A stretch of 64,000 nucleotides of DNA from TOLSYN sp963849065 (GTDB lineage: Bacteria > Acidobacteriota > Terriglobia > Terriglobales > Acidobacteriaceae), in NCBI GenBank assembly GCA_963849065.1, contig CAWKFM010000005.1:620001-684000 (forward strand). Reading direction: 5' to 3'. Shown here one piece after another: positions 52,978 through 60,811 of this stretch. Both the position numbers and the translations under genes were made by a program. The notes under the pieces are model-generated. The model worked only from the letters and a program-made list of their open reading frames with translations, searched no databases and was not told where the DNA came from. How positions within the stretch are numbered: position 1 is the stretch's first letter; the number at the start of each line of letters is the position of its first letter.

Positions 52978-53169
52978 TTAACCTTCGGCATCGGCGAGGG
53001 TTGAATTGGCTCTGGCTGCCGCTCGGAGTACGAAGTCGCTTTCGGGAACTTCGTACGTGGTGACCTCGAATTTCAATAGCTGCGCGTCGCCGAATGAAGT
53101 CGTAGTGGCAACGTCGGTGGCGTCCCTGCCAACGGCTTTAGTTGCCGGGAGTAGCTGCACTTCCAGCAA
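52978..53169 (-). pseudogene. Transglutaminase-like remnant
   Basis: The frame AVGRDATDVATTTSFGDAQL, LKFEVTTYEVPES resembles the last strands of bacterial transglutaminase-like proteins, which end in a GRD...DV...SFG pattern. The catalytic Cys, His and Asp regions are absent. Probably a relic of a larger gene. Confidence 0.5.
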
Positions 53170-53179
53170 CTCACACGAT

Positions 53180-54025
53180 CTACGCCGTAGTCTTCGCAGC
53201 CTGTTCTGTGAAGCTGATGATTGTCTGTTTCAGTTGCGAGTCAACCTCATCGGCGATTGTCATTACGTCTATCAGCAATAAGCTGAAATCCACGCTGCGC
53301 AGGTTCTTCTGCAAGGTGTGAAAGATGCTGACCTGCAGGATACGGGATTCCTCGATGATCATCGGAATCGAGTAGCCCTGAGACTGGCGGGTTTTGCCGT
53401 GCTGGACAGCCCCCTCCGATACCTGTTTCGTTCCAAGTTCCCGCGGTACCCGCAAGCGGTGCACAAGTTCCTCAAGCAGCTTGGGAAGATGCCCGGTGCG
53501 CTGCTTCTTGCTCAGAGGCACACATGTCAATTCGCTCTCGACGTCAACCCGGTCGAGCCACTCCTTGATGGTCGCCAGGATGTCACGTTCCAGTATCGAG
53601 GCTACTCGTTCTGTGTTGGTCATTTTTCGCGGCTCACGTTTCTCCAATTTCCCACGGATGATCGCAATCAGCTCAGGCGGAGGCATCGGTTTCAGTAAAA
53701 CGTCGTCAGCTTGTGACAGGATTGCGTCCGCCGCATCCTGCAACGCGGGGTACCCGCTGAACACCAAGGTGACTGCGCTCGGGTTCGTGTGCCGCATTGC
53801 ACTCACAACGGTAAAACCGTCTCCAGCTTCCGGCATATGCAGGTCGGTTAAAAGAACGTCAAAGGGTTTCGTGTCGATGAGATGTAGCGCCTCGGCAGCA
53901 CTGGTCGCCGTGGTGACCTGAAACTGTTCGGCGCTCAACATGGCCCCCATTGCCTGACGCACTTCCGTGTTATCGTCCACCAGCAAAAGCTTCGGCAGTT
54001 GTGTCTTGTGGCTCACTCTAGCCAT
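53180..54025 (-). CDS. Receiver domain fused to an RsbRD-like helical domain
   Basis: Residues 1-125 form a receiver (LLLVDDNTEVRQAM, phospho-acceptor Asp in VLLTDLHMPEAG, Lys in LLKPMPPP). From about 145 the protein has the four-helix RsbRD N-terminal-like fold: ILATIKEWLDRVDVESELTC, LPKLLEELVHRLRVP, and the final helix (LLLIDVMTIADEVDSQLKQT). RsbRD modules regulate stress phosphatase or anti-anti-sigma pathways. A 5-6-5 operator lies about 108 bases upstream. It neighbours the KaiC-like gene convergently. Confidence 0.75.
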   Translation of the reverse strand: MARVSHKTQLPKLLLVDDNTEVRQAMGAMLSAEQFQVTTATSAAEALHLIDTKPFDVLLTDLHMPEAGDGFTVVSAMRHTNPSAVTLVFSGYPALQDAADAILSQADDVLLKPMPPPELIAIIRGKLEKREPRKMTNTERVASILERDILATIKEWLDRVDVESELTCVPLSKKQRTGHLPKLLEELVHRLRVPRELGTKQVSEGAVQHGKTRQSQGYSIPMIIEESRILQVSIFHTLQKNLRSVDFSLLLIDVMTIADEVDSQLKQTIISFTEQAAKTTA

Positions 54026-54132
54026 TTCATTTCCTTTGGTGCTCGCGACGATCGCGTCCTAATCTTGCACTTCTTGCAGTGGGCGCTTACGGCTGGAACA
54101 GATACAGTGTGGAACGTTTCGCAATTGCAGTC

Positions 54133-54148
54133 TGATCAAAAGTGACCA
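54133..54148 (-). promoter_or_regulatory. Crp-type 5-6-5 operator of the REC-RsbRD gene
   Basis: TGATC-AAAAGT-GACCA. A weak minus-strand CACACT (54106-54111) lies 32 bp from its centre. Predicted start near 54099; leader about 74 bases. Confidence 0.65.
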
Positions 54149-54209
54149 AAACATACAGGTTGGATGGGTGCATGCATGGGCGAATATGCGCGGTGGCGCA
54201 GACCGGAGC

Positions 54210-54425
54210 TCATTTCCCGCTCTTGCCTGCGATCATCAAGCCGACGCCGCCTAGAAGCATCACTGCACTGATAATTGGCGAGACAGTCTGGCGGCTCTGA
54301 GTTTCAATTCCCATGGACATGCCGCCGGCGGAAAAGCCTGCACGCTCAGTGTGAGGAATCGGAACCACGAGCGATAACAGACCTAATGCTGCAAACACAA
54401 CACCAATCCAAAATAGTGGCCTCAC
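54210..54425 (-). CDS. Small two-helix membrane protein, DUF3185-like (71 aa)
   Basis: Helix one is IGVVFAALGLLSLVVPIPH, then a polar loop with GMSMGIETQSRQTVSPI, then helix two ISAVMLLGGVGLMIAGKS. This fits DUF3185-like proteins. The start ATG 54425 has a weak ribosome site (AGGGGTATCTGAG). Unknown role. Confidence 0.7.
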   Translation of the reverse strand: MRPLFWIGVVFAALGLLSLVVPIPHTERAGFSAGGMSMGIETQSRQTVSPIISAVMLLGGVGLMIAGKSGK

Positions 54426-54615
54426 TCAGATACCCCTTCGAAGACCGTGATTGAATGATCGGTCGACAAGCGAATACTAGTCTCAATTGGGCACGGAATA
54501 TGAGCAATTGTGTACAGGTTTGGTGGGAAGGGAGCTCTACCATACTCTCTGACCACGATCCGGAGTGGTACCCTCAACGTCGATGGCAAGGCCTGTTCCG
54601 AACAAGGAGAGCACA

Positions 54616-54810
54616 ATGCCACAGAGTACACACGATAGAGCAGCAGAGCTGCACAACCTTGCCGCCCACGCCCATCAAGCCGCGGCCGCCTCCCATAAAA
54701 AAGGAGATCAACTGGCCGCTCACGAGCTTAGCAAGCAGGCGCTGGAGCATTCCATAAACGCCGATAAACTCGCAACGGAGGCGGCAAAATCCACCCGGCC
54801 CCCTGCATGA
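54616..54810 (+). CDS. Small His/Ala-rich helical protein (64 aa), paralog of 26617
   Basis: THDRAAELHNLAAHAHQAAA AS and KGDQLAAHELSKQALEHSIN are nearly the same as in the 26617 protein. ATG 54616 follows AAGGAGAGCACA. The next gene starts close behind. Both paralogs lie next to stress-type genes. No known activity. Confidence 0.75.
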   Translation: MPQSTHDRAAELHNLAAHAHQAAAASHKKGDQLAAHELSKQALEHSINADKLATEAAKSTRPPA

Positions 54811-54848
54811 GGCAAGACGAAATCATCCAGAGGGAGGCAGGACACACC

Positions 54849-55151
54849 ATGAACCGCAAAGCGAACGAGCGTCGTGATCGTGAGGCAGAGTTGGTTGAAT
54901 TTGACGCCAATTCCGAGCAGGCAGACTCGGAGAGCGGCGGCCAATCCGGAGACATGCAAGGCTTGGCCGCAGACGACGAAGCTGCCGATCAGAGCGTGAA
55001 GGAACTCGCCGAAGACGGACAGCCCTACGAAGCGGGTGTCATCGAAGGAGTCGAAGACGCAAGTGAGCACCCGGAGGCTCCGGTTCGTAGCCACCAGGAC
55101 TGGCGTCCCGTTCCTAAAAACGAACTTCCGCCCCACCCCGACTGGAAGTAA
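54849..55151 (+). CDS. Highly acidic disordered-looking protein (100 aa)
   Basis: The sequence is rich in Glu, Asp and Gln (DANSEQADSESGGQSGD; AADDEAADQSVKELAEDGQP) and ends in a basic aromatic tail (VRSHQDWRPVPKNELPPHPD WK). ATG 54849 is preceded by GGGAGGCAGGACACACC; an ATG at 54807 overlapping the previous stop is the alternative. No family is recognised. Confidence 0.6.
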   Translation: MNRKANERRDREAELVEFDANSEQADSESGGQSGDMQGLAADDEAADQSVKELAEDGQPYEAGVIEGVEDASEHPEAPVRSHQDWRPVPKNELPPHPDWK

Positions 55152-55270
55152 GCTCCAGGCAGTGCCGTACCGGATCTTGCCTAATCTGACTGAGGCCAGT
55201 CCGGCTCTAGATCACCGCTACAAAGCCGTGGCATTGTACAGGAAGGCGCTAACGTTTAAGTGTGCCGGAT

Positions 55271-55286
55271 TGACCATCCATGACCA
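55271..55286 (+). promoter_or_regulatory. Weak Crp-type site
   Basis: TGACC-ATCCAT-GACCA has the 5-6-5 layout, but the left arm is a direct rather than inverted half, and no -10 hexamer lies at 32 bp. It is 67 bases before the Crp/Fnr gene at 55353. Confidence 0.3.
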
Positions 55287-55352
55287 CCGGGAGGCGTGTA
55301 TTGTCTACCCAGCACGGCTTTCAGGATGCCCCAATCCGTGAGGAAGGTTTTC

Positions 55353-55973
55353 ATGGACGTCAACAACCGCGCCGCGTTGGTCTATGCAGTCGATGAGCCA
55401 GTCTTCTCGCAAGGAGACCCGGCGAATGCCGTGTTCTACATCCAGAGTGGCAAGGTGCGGCTCACCGTTCAATCGGTGGACGGCGAGCGGGCAGTTCTCT
55501 CCATTCTTTCCAAAGGCAGCTTCTTCGGCGAATGCTGTCTGGGCGGGCAGAAAGTCCGCAGCGCCACGGCGGGCGCTCTCCTGGGCAGCACCATCGTGCG
55601 CATAGAGAAGCAGGCCGCGATGGAGCTGCTCCGCAGCGATCCGGAGTTCGCCGAACAATTCCGCACTTACATCCTTGCCCGCAACGGCTGCATGGAAGCG
55701 GAATTGGTCTCTCATCTATTCGGCTCCAGCGAAAAACGCCTCTCTCGGATGCGGAAGATTAAATCCAAGTTTCGTACCGAATGGAAGCCTATCCCGGTTA
55801 CTGCCAAGACGAGCCCAGAGTCCCTGGCCGAGATGGTTGGTACAACCAGTTCCAACGTCAGTTTGATCCTCGATGGTTTCCGCAAACACGGCTTCATCAA
55901 CTCCGACGGCGGTGAGATGCGTGTGCATGGATCGCTGAGGAACATTGTGCAGCCTCACGATGGCATCTGCTGA
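55353..55973 (+). CDS. Divergent Crp/Fnr-family regulator lacking recognition-helix arginines
   Basis: The sensor domain is conserved (FSQGDPANAVFYIQSGKVRL, SFFGECCLGGQKVR). In the HTH, the other three paralogs have IGTTRSRVSFFLNRF; here it is VGTTSSNVSLILDGF, so both arginines expected to contact DNA are gone. The segment before the HTH also differs (RMRKIKSKFRTEWKPIPVTA). The start ATG 55353 follows GAGGAAGGTTTTC. It may bind different sites, act as a dominant-negative partner, or be losing function. It precedes the kinase operon by 89 bases. Confidence 0.85.
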   Translation: MDVNNRAALVYAVDEPVFSQGDPANAVFYIQSGKVRLTVQSVDGERAVLSILSKGSFFGECCLGGQKVRSATAGALLGSTIVRIEKQAAMELLRSDPEFAEQFRTYILARNGCMEAELVSHLFGSSEKRLSRMRKIKSKFRTEWKPIPVTAKTSPESLAEMVGTTSSNVSLILDGFRKHGFINSDGGEMRVHGSLRNIVQPHDGIC

Positions 55974-56062
55974 TGGAAAGATCTGGAAATCAAAACGCTA
56001 TTCGAACCATAGAGGAGCGGCGGGGCCTCAAAAACGCAATGTTGATCGAGTGATCGGTTACG

Positions 56063-58150
56063 ATGGAATACTCAAAATTTAATTCGTTGCTCCGCCGGGT
56101 GATTGTGATCCCGATGCTCGTTACGGCAGCTCTTGCGGCACTGCTTCTCTGGGAATCCTTCGACTTGAACAGAGCCTTGCAGTGGGTTAACCATACCGAT
56201 CAGGTTCTCGATCAGTCGGCGCGTCTGCTCAAGTTGCTGGTAGATGTGGAAACCAGCATGCGCGGATACCTGGTGACTGGCGACGGGACCCTCCTGCAGC
56301 CCTATCTGGAGGGCACGAAGAGATTCGATTCCGAATTCCAGTCTATGTATAAATTGGTGGACGACAGTTCGCCGCAGAAGCAGCGGCTGGAGGACATCCG
56401 TGCCGGCTATGAGGAGTGGGTTGGGTACACCGGCAAAGTGATCGCCCTTCGTCAAGCGAAACAACCCGACGGTGTTGTTTACGAGAGTATGCTGGGGAAA
56501 AGCGAAATGGATGGGCTTCGAGAGCAGATCTCGGAGTTTCAAGGTGTGGAAGCAGGACTGCGCGTCCAGCGCATCCGAACCGCGCACCGGCAATGGGCCT
56601 TGATGGCCACTAGTTGCATTGGCCTCGGCCTGGGATTTGCAGTCTTTCTCACGCTGTTCACCCGATACCACATCGAACAATTGGGCACCAAGCTGTTGCA
56701 AAGCGAAGAGCGATGGACGGCTACTCTGGGCAGCATTGGCGACGCAGTCATAGCCACGGACAGCGATGCTCGAATCACATTCCTCAACTCGGTCGCCGCC
56801 GCTCTAACCGGGTGGCCATTGGAGGAGGCTCAAAATCAGCGGCTTCAGGACGTATTCAAAATCGTCAACGAGCAGACTGGGGAGGACGCCGACGACGAAG
56901 TACGCCGGGTTCTCGACGAGAGACAGAGTCTATCCGTGACCAATCATGTGGCACTCATAGCGAGGGATGGCCGGGAAATTCCGGTCGAACACAGTGCGGC
57001 GCCAATCCTGGCCGGCGGAGGAAAAGTCATCGGCGTGGTACTGGTGTTCCGCGACGTTGCGGAGAGGCGCCGGCAGCGGGAGGCGACCGCTGAGCAGGCC
57101 GCGCTGCTCGAACTTACACAGGATTCCGTCATTGTGATCGACATGGACGGGACGATCCGTTTTTGGAGCCGTGGGGCGGAGGCGATGTTGGGATACTCCA
57201 AGAGCCAGGCCGCCGGTAAAATATCGCACGATCTACTCCGTACCGAATTTCCGCAGCCGCTGGATGAGATCAAGGCGGAACTCATGCGCGTGGGACACTG
57301 GGAGGGAGATCTCATTAAGACGGCCCAGGACGGCAGGCGTATTGTGGTGTACAGTCGCTGGGCGTTGCAGTGGGGCAAGCGCGACCAACCACCGCGCGTG
57401 TTGGAGATCAATAGCGACATCACGCGACGTAAGCGCGGAGAAGAGTCGCTCGTCTTGCAAAAAGAACAACTGCGGGCGCTGGCCGAACGGCTGCAGTGGG
57501 TGCGCGAAGAAGACCGCAAGAGAGTCGCTCGTGACCTGCACGATCAGATCGGGCAGATTCTGACTGCGATCAAAATGGACATGACGTGGATGACGCGTCA
57601 TCTGCCGGAGTCGGAAGGCGGAGTGCTTGCTCGCCTGAAGGAGTCGATTCAGTTGATCAATGATGGCGTCATTTCAGTGCGCGCGATCTGCAGCGGGCTG
57701 CGTCCGGGAGTGTTGGACGACCTTGGCCTGGCGGCAGCCATTGAATGGCAGGCCAGCGAGTTTGCGGCTCGCAATGGCGTACGCTGCCAGGTGTCGGTTC
57801 CACCTGTCGATTTGCACTTGAATGGGGATCGAGCCACCGCCGCTTTCCGAATTTTTCAGGAGTGTCTGACCAACGTGATCCGGCATGCGCAAGCCAAGTC
57901 GGTGAGTGTATCCTTGTACCAGGAAGAGGAGAACATCCTTCTGGTCGTAGAAGACGACGGAATAGGTTTTAGTGAATCCGATTTGTCTAACTCTCTCGGA
58001 TCGTTGGGACTCTTGGGAATGAAAGAACGAGCGCAGTTCTGCGGCGGCAACGTGCGAATATCCAGTTCACCAGGCAACGGTACAACCGTCACGGTTCGTG
58101 TCCCTGTGGACGCTCCCGGCGCCGAAAGGGAGCAAACGTGCATATCCTGA
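56063..58150 (+). CDS. Sensor histidine kinase (CHASE3, two PAS, HisKA_3, HATPase_c)
   Basis: TM helices (about 15-32 and 178-198) flank a CHASE3 sensor with the hallmark DVETSMRGYLVTGD. PAS1 (about 215-325) and PAS2 (about 345-455) are cytoplasmic. HisKA_3 carries the phospho-acceptor His493 in RDLHDQIGQ. The ATPase domain has DGIGF and GSLGLLGMKERA. The C-terminal part appears alone, fused to another protein, at 2905-3522. The kinase overlaps its response regulator by 13 bases. The signal is unknown; CHASE3 senses extracellular cues, PAS domains may sense redox or ligands. Confidence 0.95.
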   Translation: MEYSKFNSLLRRVIVIPMLVTAALAALLLWESFDLNRALQWVNHTDQVLDQSARLLKLLVDVETSMRGYLVTGDGTLLQPYLEGTKRFDSEFQSMYKLVDDSSPQKQRLEDIRAGYEEWVGYTGKVIALRQAKQPDGVVYESMLGKSEMDGLREQISEFQGVEAGLRVQRIRTAHRQWALMATSCIGLGLGFAVFLTLFTRYHIEQLGTKLLQSEERWTATLGSIGDAVIATDSDARITFLNSVAAALTGWPLEEAQNQRLQDVFKIVNEQTGEDADDEVRRVLDERQSLSVTNHVALIARDGREIPVEHSAAPILAGGGKVIGVVLVFRDVAERRRQREATAEQAALLELTQDSVIVIDMDGTIRFWSRGAEAMLGYSKSQAAGKISHDLLRTEFPQPLDEIKAELMRVGHWEGDLIKTAQDGRRIVVYSRWALQWGKRDQPPRVLEINSDITRRKRGEESLVLQKEQLRALAERLQWVREEDRKRVARDLHDQIGQILTAIKMDMTWMTRHLPESEGGVLARLKESIQLINDGVISVRAICSGLRPGVLDDLGLAAAIEWQASEFAARNGVRCQVSVPPVDLHLNGDRATAAFRIFQECLTNVIRHAQAKSVSVSLYQEEENILLVVEDDGIGFSESDLSNSLGSLGLLGMKERAQFCGGNVRISSSPGNGTTVTVRVPVDAPGAEREQTCIS

Positions 58151-58767
58151 TTGCGGATGATCATGCCGTCGTACGCCGTGGCCTGAAAGAAATCCTGGCC
58201 GACGCTCTTCCCGACGCGGACTTTACCGAGGTCGAAAACGGGGATGAGGTAGTTGGCAACCTGGGGAAATCCCACACTGCGATGCTGGTGCTGGATATCA
58301 ACATGCCCGGGCGTAGCGGAATGGACGTGCTGCGGGATGTAAAGCAAATGTACCCACGGCTGCCAGTCATCATCCTGAGTTGCCAACCGGAGGACCAGTA
58401 TGCGGTGCGCTGTTTACGGGCTGGCGCGGCCGCCTATATCAACAAAGAGAGTGCATCGGAAGAACTCGCGATCGCGGCCAAGAAGATTCTGGGCGGCGGT
58501 CGCTACGTCAGCGCCAGCCTCGCGGAGAAACTGGTCGCCAATCTGGACGAGTCCTCCGACAAGCCCCTGCATGAGCTGCTCTCGGATCGAGAATACGAAG
58601 TTATGAGAATGATCGCCTTGGGCACTCCGCTGACGGACATAGGCGAGAAGATTCATGTCAGTGTAAAAACCATTAGCAGCTATCGGGCGCGCATCATGGA
58701 GAAAATGCAGATGAAAAGCAACGCCGAACTTACCCGATACGCTATAACTCACAAACTCATCGATTAG
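58138..58767 (+). CDS. NarL/FixJ-family response regulator, cognate of the kinase
   Basis: Start GTG 58138 lies within the kinase end; AAAGGGAGCAAAC precedes it. Receiver: LIADDHA, VLDINMPGRSG with the phospho-acceptor Asp, INKES with the switch Lys. HTH: LSDREYEVMRMIALGTPLTD IGEKIHVSVKT. It differs from 3510-4139 at many positions, more than the neighbouring genes do. The TGTAGG array follows 13 bases after its stop. Inference: the phosphorylated dimer binds those half-sites. Confidence 0.95.
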   Translation: MHILIADDHAVVRRGLKEILADALPDADFTEVENGDEVVGNLGKSHTAMLVLDINMPGRSGMDVLRDVKQMYPRLPVIILSCQPEDQYAVRCLRAGAAAYINKESASEELAIAAKKILGGGRYVSASLAEKLVANLDESSDKPLHELLSDREYEVMRMIALGTPLTDIGEKIHVSVKTISSYRARIMEKMQMKSNAELTRYAITHKLID

Positions 58768-58780
58768 CTTGACTCGTCGG

Positions 58781-58842
58781 TGTAGGAAAAACCCTACAGA
58801 GCGAATCGGCGAAGACCTACAGAAATCACGGTATTCGCTGAT
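58781..58842 (+). promoter_or_regulatory. TGTAGG three-half-site operator array
   Basis: TGTAGG 58781-58786, CCTACA 58793-58798, CCTACA 58816-58821, then TTCGCTGAT at 58834-58842. Spacing is the same as at 4153, 4808 and 59438. Confidence 0.65.
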
Positions 58843-58891
58843 GTCAAGTTCTTTTCCAATCCGGTATCGTGACTTCAGGTCGAGCACAAAG

Positions 58892-59284
58892 ATGTATATC
58901 CTGATAGCAGACGATCACGCGAACGTACGGCGAGGCCTGAGAGAAATTCTGGCGGACGCATTCACCAACGCTCACTTTTCCGAGGCTTCCAATGGAGTTG
59001 AGGTGCTGACCCAACTGGCCATAGCTCAATACGGGCTGCTCTTGCTTGACATCAATATGCCTGGACGCAGCGGCCTGGACGTGCTGCAGGATGTAAAGCA
59101 TATATACCCGCAGCTTCCTGTGATCATGGTGAGTGTTCAGCCTGAGAAACCCTATGCTTCACGCTGTCTGCGGGCCGGAGCCGATGCCTATGTCAACAAA
59201 AACAGCGCCCCGGAAGACCTGGCGCCCGCAATCAGGAAAATACTGGGCGGCGCAATTTTCGCGGTCGACCAGAATAGAAATTAG
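58892..59284 (+). CDS. Receiver-only response regulator, second copy
   Basis: 130 residues; its first 340 bases are almost identical to 4264-4600, after which the copies diverge (GGAIFAVDQNRN against GSALSALDQNRN). The receiver is complete. The HTH survives only as an out-of-frame relic after the stop (LVASLDQFVDEAGKRF, LQENEFASLFSLHKS). Confidence 0.8.
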   Translation: MYILIADDHANVRRGLREILADAFTNAHFSEASNGVEVLTQLAIAQYGLLLLDINMPGRSGLDVLQDVKHIYPQLPVIMVSVQPEKPYASRCLRAGADAYVNKNSAPEDLAPAIRKILGGAIFAVDQNRN

Positions 59285-59437
59285 TCGCAAGCCTCGATCA
59301 ATTCGTTGACGAGGCTGGAAAACGTTTTCTCTCCGAACTGCAAGAGAACGAGTTCGCGTCTCTGTTCTCCCTGCATAAATCGTACTCCCCCTCTCCCATC
59401 CAATTTCGCGTCTGCCTCGGAGCTACCCGTGTGAATG

Positions 59438-59499
59438 TGTAGGAATAGACCTACAAAGTTCGCGTGAAAATGCCTACATCAATAACAGTGTTCGCCGAT
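59438..59499 (+). promoter_or_regulatory. TGTAGG three-half-site operator array
   Basis: TGTAGG 59438-59443, CCTACA 59450-59455, CCTACA 59473-59478, TTCGCCGAT 59491-59499. Precedes the intact crp-like gene. Confidence 0.65.
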
Positions 59500-59589
59500 T
59501 TTGTCTTTTTCCTCAGCTTGTATCTTGGTTTTAGAAGCATCGTGGCAACTGCCACCTGCGCATACTCTGCAAGATTGGAAGGTATCGAG

Positions 59590-60363
59590 ATGGCTACGAA
59601 TTGCACCACTATGGCGAGTACGGCACCCAGTTATCCGGCTGGCCTTTCCTTTCCTGCGGCTTCGGCTGCAAAGCATAACTTAAAGATTGTTGCAAAGAAG
59701 ATGGACACTCCAAAAGCTCAGGGCGCAACATTCGCCCCGCAGACTCTGCTGACCAGGATTGTGGCCGGAAAATCGCCGCGCGAATACCAGACCGATGACT
59801 CGATTTTCTCGCAAGGCGATCCGGCCGATGCAGTGTTTTATATTCAGACCGGCAAGGTGAAGCTCACTGTTGTATCGACGAGCGGTAAGGAAGCCGTGAT
59901 CGCCTACCTTCCGGAAAAAAGCTTTTTCGGAGAGGGTTCGCTTGCCGGCCAACCGCTTCGCATTTCCACCGCAAGCGCACTTGAACCCTGTGCCATCATT
60001 CGTATCGAAAAGACAATCATGCTCGGCCTGCTCCAACGTGAGCCGGAATTCTCCGAGCAGTTTCTCGCACACATGCTCTCCCGCAACATTCGCATGGAGG
60101 CCGATCTGGTTGATCATCTGTTCAATTCCAGCGAAAAGCGCCTCGCACGGTTGTTACTGCTGATGGCTAACTTCGGCGAGGATTCCAAGCCAGTACCGCA
60201 TATTGCGAAGATGAGCCAGGAGACACTTGCCGAGATGATCGGTACCACACGCTCGAGGGTCAGCTTCTTTCTGAATCGCTTCCGCGAGTTGGGTTTCATC
60301 AACTACAACGGTAGCGGAATAGATATCAATAGTTCGCTGGGCAGTGTTGTTCTACACGACTAA
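59590..60363 (+). CDS. Crp/Fnr-family regulator, intact copy (257 aa)
   Basis: The N-terminal 55 residues are Ala/Ser-rich and variable; the sensor barrel (FSQGDPADAVFYIQTGKVKL, SFFGEGSLAGQPLR) and HTH (SQETLAEMIGTTRSRVSFF) are complete, ending SSLGSVVLHD. The first 420 bases are almost identical to 4960-5380. It is the probable reader of the 5-6-5 operators, with the paralogs at 4960 and 27346. ATG 59590 follows GGAAGGTATCGAG. Confidence 0.9.
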   Translation: MATNCTTMASTAPSYPAGLSFPAASAAKHNLKIVAKKMDTPKAQGATFAPQTLLTRIVAGKSPREYQTDDSIFSQGDPADAVFYIQTGKVKLTVVSTSGKEAVIAYLPEKSFFGEGSLAGQPLRISTASALEPCAIIRIEKTIMLGLLQREPEFSEQFLAHMLSRNIRMEADLVDHLFNSSEKRLARLLLLMANFGEDSKPVPHIAKMSQETLAEMIGTTRSRVSFFLNRFRELGFINYNGSGIDINSSLGSVVLHD

Positions 60364-60454
60364 TCGGGCGGCTACCCCTTGGTAAATCAAATGCTTGTGA
60401 TTGGCTGAAGATCGGGTTCGATGAAGTACCAGGAATCACGGATAGTCAGATATT

Positions 60455-60500
60455 ATTCACATTCAGATCGAAAGTCATAGTGCTGGATCGTTCGTGAAGG
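60455..60500 (-). pseudogene. IS630 3'-end relic
   Basis: ATTCAGATCGAAAGTCATAG with TGCTGGATCGTT matches 13298-13330, the end of the IS630 remnant there (coding PTIQHHDFRSEGE). About 45 bases only. Confidence 0.55.
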
Positions 60501-60577
60501 CTCTCGCGGCTAGTAGCCGGCAGGAGAAGGTGCAGATTTCTCCGCTCCACAACCCGAAGGTTTTGTCATAGCTCAGA

Positions 60578-60605
60578 CCGCCGTTTATGGCGGCTGTTTT
60601 CTTGC
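60578..60605 (+). terminator. Rho-independent-like terminator
   Basis: CCGCC-GTTTAT-GGCGG followed by CTGTTTTCTT. It is 215 bases after the crp-like gene. Confidence 0.6.
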
Positions 60606-60811
60606 AGTTGCGAGAGGTTTGGAGCGAACCGTATTGGTACACCCTGTTCCGCCTCTTCTTCAATGATGCGGCTGGCCGCACAGCGCAGGTGTAAAGAACG
60701 TTCACTGGATCCCTTCCAACATACTAGGCCGCAATGGAGTCCATAACTGGCTAGCAGGTTGGTTCCGAGACTGTTCCAATTATTTTCACTGGAGCAGCCT
60801 GAATCGGAGAA

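Larger units (their letters stand above)
41045..60338. repeat. Right, long copy of the segmental duplication
   Basis: Collinear partner of 1-5708. Only parts are matched: 41045-41782, 42480-43440, 49722-51054 and 57642-60338. The stretches between these carry genes absent from the left copy, including the sigma factor, LssY_C, OmpA, KaiC-like ATPase, REC-RsbRD, third Crp/Fnr and the kinase sensor. Confidence 0.9.
60364..60811. other. Intergenic region with relics
   Basis: About 450 bases. It contains a short IS630-type 3' relic (60455-60500) and a hairpin terminator (60578-60605). A minus-strand frame 60475-60705 has no family match and is treated as spurious. Confidence 0.5.

Noticed and set aside
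52978..53169. Small intact gene
   Set aside because: It matches only the last strands of a transglutaminase-like protein and has no ribosome site, so it was called a remnant.
60475..60705. Minus-strand 76-codon frame
   Set aside because: It spans a terminator hairpin and an IS630 relic; Lys/Arg/Cys-rich composition without family resemblance.
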